Shown piece by piece: positions 5,288-8,380 of a DNA stretch of 8,380 nt. Below the pieces are notes generated by a model that did not search any database, was not told the origin of the DNA, and saw only the letters and a program-made list of their open reading frames with translations. Made by a program: the position numbers and the translations under genes. The stretch covers positions 1-8,380 of the forward strand of contig CAXDOW010000084.1 in the NCBI GenBank assembly GCA_963991165.1, read 5' to 3'. The stretch comes from GCA-2862585 sp963991165. Lineage in GTDB: Bacteria > Bacteroidota > Bacteroidia > Flavobacteriales > UBA7312. Each line of letters opens with the position of its first letter. Within the stretch, counting starts at the first letter, position 1.

Positions 5288-7123
5288 ATGACTCAAGAAA
5301 CAGTCGAAAAAGTCGTCATTTTCTTCGCGGGAGATTCAGGTGACGGGATACAATTAACAGGTTCACAATTTACAAATACAACGGCATTGTATGGAAATGA
5401 TTTGAGTACCATTCCAGATTTTCCTGCCGAAATACGCGCCCCTCAAGGAACCTTAGCTGGCGTTTCTGGTTTTCAAATTTCCTTTGGTAGTACAGAAATT
5501 TTCACACCCGGAGACGAATGCGATGTGCTTGTAGTCATGAATGTAGCTGCTCTAAAAGCAAACTTAAAACGACTTAAAAAAGGAGGAATTATTATAGCAA
5601 ATTCAGACGGATTTGATAAAAAAAACCTTCGATTGGCTGGCTATGGCGACAATCAAAATCCCATTACTGACAACTCCCTATCCAACTATCTTGTTAATGA
5701 AATAAATATTTCAAAGTTGACAAGAGAATGTCTAGTAGATACGTCATTAGGCACTAAAGAAAAAGACAGATGCAAGAACATGTTTGTACTGGGTTTTGTG
5801 TACTGGATGTACAACCGAAGTTTAGAACATACAATTCATTTTTTGAATCAGAAATTTAAGCATAAAAAAGAAGTTTTAGACGCCAATGTGAAAGTGTTAA
5901 AAGCGGGATATAATTTTGCTAATACATGTGAAATTTCTTCCAGTAGATTTGAAGTGAAGCCCGCAAAAATGAAAGAAGGGACATATCGAAATATTGTTGG
6001 AAATCAAGCTCTTGCTTTAGGACTAATTGCTGCATCTCAACAATCCAATCTAGAATTATTTTATGCTTCCTACCCAATCACACCGGCATCTGATATTTTA
6101 CATGAACTAGCAAAACATAAAAACTTTGGAGTGAAGTCTTTCCAAGCAGAAGATGAAATCGCAGCGGTGAGTGCCGCCATAGGGGCCTCATTTGGTGGTT
6201 CATTGGCCGTGACAGCTACTTCTGGTCCTGGAGTAGCTCTCAAAGCAGAAGCCATTGGATTAGCATTTATGCTTGAGTTGCCCTTGCTCATTATCAATGT
6301 TCAACGCGGAGGCCCATCGACCGGATTGCCCACCAAAACAGAGCAAGCCGATTTATTACAAGCCATGTATGGAAGAAATGGTGAAGCTCCCATACCCGTT
6401 ATCGCCTCTAGCACTCCCTCAGACTGCTTTGAAGTAGCTTTTGAAGCATGTCGAATAGCAATTCAACACATGACTCCCGTATTTTTATTGTCAGACGGAT
6501 ATATAGCAAATGGTGCAGAACCATGGATGTTCCCTAGTGCCAAAGACTTGAGTAACATAGAGGTTTCTAAGGCACAAGAAAGGACTGACTATCTGCCTTA
6601 TCAACGCGATGATAAACACGTCAGAGAATGGGCCATTCCAGGTACCCCTGGATTAGAACATAGAATAGGTGGGTTAGAAAAAGAACACAACACCGGGAAT
6701 GTATCATATGATTCCGATAACCATGAGTTTATGGTTAAGTTAAGAGCCAAAAAAGTGAGTACAATCGCTAATTTTATTCCACATCAACAGATTGATTCGG
6801 GCATTGAAAACGCCAAGGTGTTGATTGTGGGTTGGGGGTCTACCTATGGTGCTATCAAGGCAGCAGTCAAGGAACTATTTGAATCAGGTTATTCAATTGC
6901 ACATGTACATTTGAGGTATATAAAACCCTTTCCACATAATTTGGAATCACTCTTAAAACAGTCTGAGCATATTCTTGTTCCAGAAATAAACAATGGACAG
7001 CTCGTAAAAATTCTAAGAGATGAGTTTTTAATTGATGCTATATCTATGACTAAAATAAAAGGAATCCCTTTTGAATCCAGAGAAATAAAACAAAGAATCA
7101 TAGAATTACATGACGGAAAATAA
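5288..7123 (+). CDS. korA: 2-oxoacid:ferredoxin oxidoreductase, fused gamma-alpha subunit
   Basis: This is the large subunit (611 residues) of a two-subunit 2-oxoacid:ferredoxin oxidoreductase, most likely acting on 2-oxoglutarate. The enzyme decarboxylates a 2-oxoacid to its acyl-CoA and reduces ferredoxin; the reverse reaction fixes CO2. The N-terminal gamma domain (about 1-210) has FAGDSGDGIQLTGSQF at 13-28 and IRAPQGTLAGVSGFQISFG at 49-67. The alpha (pyrimidine-binding) domain begins near 232 with the hallmark YPITPASDIL (262-271), AEDEIAAVSAAIGASFGG (287-304), TSGPG (311-315) and GGPSTGLPTKTEQADL (341-356). A C-terminal transketolase-like domain has VLIVGWGSTYGA (511-522) and HLRYIKPFP (541-549). 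The gamma-alpha fusion and this length are usual for the KorA type. There is no ferredoxin-like domain, so electrons must leave through a separate ferredoxin. The gene starts 5 bases after the Nfu gene and overlaps korB by 14 bases. Whether the substrate is 2-oxoglutarate, pyruvate or both cannot be settled from sequence alone. Confidence 0.9.
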   Translation: MTQETVEKVVIFFAGDSGDGIQLTGSQFTNTTALYGNDLSTIPDFPAEIRAPQGTLAGVSGFQISFGSTEIFTPGDECDVLVVMNVAALKANLKRLKKGGIIIANSDGFDKKNLRLAGYGDNQNPITDNSLSNYLVNEINISKLTRECLVDTSLGTKEKDRCKNMFVLGFVYWMYNRSLEHTIHFLNQKFKHKKEVLDANVKVLKAGYNFANTCEISSSRFEVKPAKMKEGTYRNIVGNQALALGLIAASQQSNLELFYASYPITPASDILHELAKHKNFGVKSFQAEDEIAAVSAAIGASFGGSLAVTATSGPGVALKAEAIGLAFMLELPLLIINVQRGGPSTGLPTKTEQADLLQAMYGRNGEAPIPVIASSTPSDCFEVAFEACRIAIQHMTPVFLLSDGYIANGAEPWMFPSAKDLSNIEVSKAQERTDYLPYQRDDKHVREWAIPGTPGLEHRIGGLEKEHNTGNVSYDSDNHEFMVKLRAKKVSTIANFIPHQQIDSGIENAKVLIVGWGSTYGAIKAAVKELFESGYSIAHVHLRYIKPFPHNLESLLKQSEHILVPEINNGQLVKILRDEFLIDAISMTKIKGIPFESREIKQRIIELHDGK

Positions 7124-8114
7124 AACATATACCTCCAAAGATTTCTCTTCCGATCAAGAAGTACGTTGGTGCCCAGGATGTGGAGATTATTCTATTCTAA
7201 AACAAGTTCAATCAGTCATGCCTGATATTGGCGTAAAGAAAGAAGATATTGTATTTATTTCAGGAATAGGATGTTCTTCCCGTTTCCCCTACTATATGAA
7301 TACTTATGGTATGCATTCTATTCATGGACGGGCAACTGCTATTGCTAGCGGATTAAAGGCCGCTCGACCCGATTTAAGCGTGTGGATTATTACTGGTGAC
7401 GGCGATTCTCTATCCATTGGAGGAAATCATCTTATTCATTTGTTAAGAAGAAATTTTGATACCAACGTATTACTATTCAACAATCAAATTTATGGCTTAA
7501 CAAAAGGCCAATACTCGCCCACGTCCGAAAAAGGAAAAAAGACCAAATCAACCCCTATGGGTTCTATCGACCATCCATTTAACCCACTGGCTTTGTGCTT
7601 AGGTGCTGATGCTTCATTTGTTGCTAGAACTATGGATAGAGACCCACTTCATCTGAGAAAAATGCTCAAACGATCTAACGAGCATAAGGGCACTTCAATG
7701 TTAGAAATCTATCAAAACTGTAATGTATTCAACGATGGGGCATTTTTTGCCATGACTGATAAAGAAACAAAAATGAATACCACCCTTTTTCTAGAACAAC
7801 ATCAGCCACTTACTTTTGGTGTTAATAATTCTAAAGGAATACGACTAGACGGCTTGTCGCCCCAGATAGTTTCTGTGGAGGATTACTCGGTCGATGATTT
7901 ATGGATACACGATGAGACCGACAGAGTCAAAGCAACTATGCTCAGTCGTTTTTTTGGTCACGATTTTCCGCGACCGTTTGGTGTTTTTTATGCTGAGCAA
8001 AGAGTAACTTATGAAGATGCTCTTATCAATCAGATTGATGAGGTTTTACATGCTAAGGGCAAGGGCGATTTAGATATACTCTTACGAGGAACCAACACTT
8101 GGACCATAGATTAA
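7110..8114 (+). CDS. korB: 2-oxoacid:ferredoxin oxidoreductase, beta subunit
   Basis: This is the thiamine diphosphate- and [4Fe-4S]-binding subunit (334 residues), partner of the preceding gamma-alpha subunit. Likely cluster ligands are C21 and C24 in WCPGCGDY, C55 in GIGCSSR and C204 in YQNCNVFND, the four-cysteine pattern of two-subunit oxidoreductases. The diphosphate/Mg motif is GDGDSLSIGGNH (96-107), closing with NNQIYGLTKGQYSPTS (124-139). The segment from about 235 to 334 is the C-terminal region found in KorB proteins of this length. The ATG at 7110 lies within korA, 14 bases before the korA stop ends. This suggests translational coupling and equal subunit production. Its TAA stop at 8112-8114 shares bases with the stop of the convergent gene on the other strand, leaving no separate terminator. 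All catalytic and ligand residues are present. The korB name rests on family resemblance, and the exact 2-oxoacid is uncertain. Confidence 0.92.
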   Translation: MTENKTYTSKDFSSDQEVRWCPGCGDYSILKQVQSVMPDIGVKKEDIVFISGIGCSSRFPYYMNTYGMHSIHGRATAIASGLKAARPDLSVWIITGDGDSLSIGGNHLIHLLRRNFDTNVLLFNNQIYGLTKGQYSPTSEKGKKTKSTPMGSIDHPFNPLALCLGADASFVARTMDRDPLHLRKMLKRSNEHKGTSMLEIYQNCNVFNDGAFFAMTDKETKMNTTLFLEQHQPLTFGVNNSKGIRLDGLSPQIVSVEDYSVDDLWIHDETDRVKATMLSRFFGHDFPRPFGVFYAEQRVTYEDALINQIDEVLHAKGKGDLDILLRGTNTWTID

Positions 8115-8380
8115 AAGTTGAATTTAGCACTAAATTTTAGCCCCATACCCCGTTTATTAAAAAGGTGTGAAACCTCATATTTTTCCTGCAGATAAGTCAT
8201 TCGTTTGACCAAGTCGATTCTGAAAAATTTCAAAATGTTTGTAATGCCTACACTAGCCTCTAGGTAAGGAGTAGAACTCATCAAAAATGTAGTTGGTAAT
8301 CCGTTAGCATCGCTTGGAAGTTCAAGCAAATTTTGGTGTAAATAAGGGTTGTTCTCATCACTTAAACGACCATACAAAAG
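8111..8380 (-). CDS. Outer-membrane beta-barrel protein, DUF5686-like, C-terminal end (partial)
   Basis: Only the last 89 or so codons are in the window; the frame is open to base 8380 and continues beyond, so no start codon is present here. The segment shows alternating hydrophobic strands such as PYLEASVGITNILKFFRIDL and VKRMTYL. It ends in MGLKFSAKFNF, with the C-terminal Phe and alternating pattern of outer-membrane beta-barrels inserted by the BAM machinery. The YLEASVGITNILKFFRIDLV pattern resembles the C-terminus of DUF5686 proteins (carboxypeptidase-like regulatory domain plus barrel) of Bacteroidota as I remember it; this assignment is from recollection. Its role is unknown. The TAA stop (complement of 8111-8113) overlaps the korB stop. 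Confidence 0.7.
   Translation of the reverse strand, partial: LLYGRLSDENNPYLHQNLLELPSDANGLPTTFLMSSTPYLEASVGITNILKFFRIDLVKRMTYLQEKYEVSHLFNKRGMGLKFSAKFNF

Noticed and set aside
1..8380. Search for CRISPR arrays, tRNA or rRNA genes, insertion sequences and long direct repeats
   Set aside because: Reading both strands by eye, I saw no regularly spaced repeats, clover-leaf sequences, transposase-like proteins or terminal inverted repeats, and there is almost no non-coding space to hold them.

Overview
The window is a compact, AT-rich stretch of a bacterial chromosome, almost certainly from the phylum Bacteroidota and probably flavobacteria-like. Four things point there: TAnnTTTG-type -7 promoter elements, no Shine-Dalgarno sequences ahead of tightly packed genes, an Mrp ATPase of the cysteine-poor type I associate with this phylum, and a DUF5686-like outer-membrane protein at the right edge. 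Nearly every base is coding. The only non-coding stretch of note is the first ~75 bases. I see no tRNA, rRNA, CRISPR array, insertion sequence or phage gene.

Layout from left to right. (1) A two-component system on + (76-1781): an OmpR/PhoB-type response regulator and a membrane histidine kinase whose start and stop codons overlap. (2) A convergent GT-B glycosyltransferase on - (1755-2810), whose last codons overlap the kinase gene by 27 bases. (3) A 44-bp divergent spacer, then a run of six + genes: trmB (tRNA m7G46 methyltransferase), a small alkyltransferase-like protein with Ala in place of the catalytic Cys, mrp (P-loop Fe-S carrier), a NifU C-terminal-domain protein (Fe-S scaffold/carrier), and korA and korB (two-subunit 2-oxoacid:ferredoxin oxidoreductase). 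(4) The C-terminal end of an outer-membrane beta-barrel protein on - (8111 to the edge), whose stop codon shares bases with the korB stop codon.

The most coherent unit is mrp-nfu-korA-korB (3901-8114). It has gaps of 2 and 5 bases and a 14-base overlap, and a good Bacteroidota promoter sits so close to the mrp ATG that the transcript should be nearly leaderless. Two Fe-S cluster maturation proteins thus precede an oxygen-sensitive Fe-S/thiamine diphosphate enzyme whose beta subunit shows the four cysteines expected for a [4Fe-4S] cluster. A dedicated maturation role is a reasonable inference, but it is not proven by the sequence. Most genes are recognisable housekeeping or metabolic genes. 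I did not find a clearly novel defence or mobile system. The points worth a second look are the near-leaderless mrp promoter, the Mrp without a CxxC motif, the Cys-less alkyltransferase homologue and the overlapping convergent gene ends.
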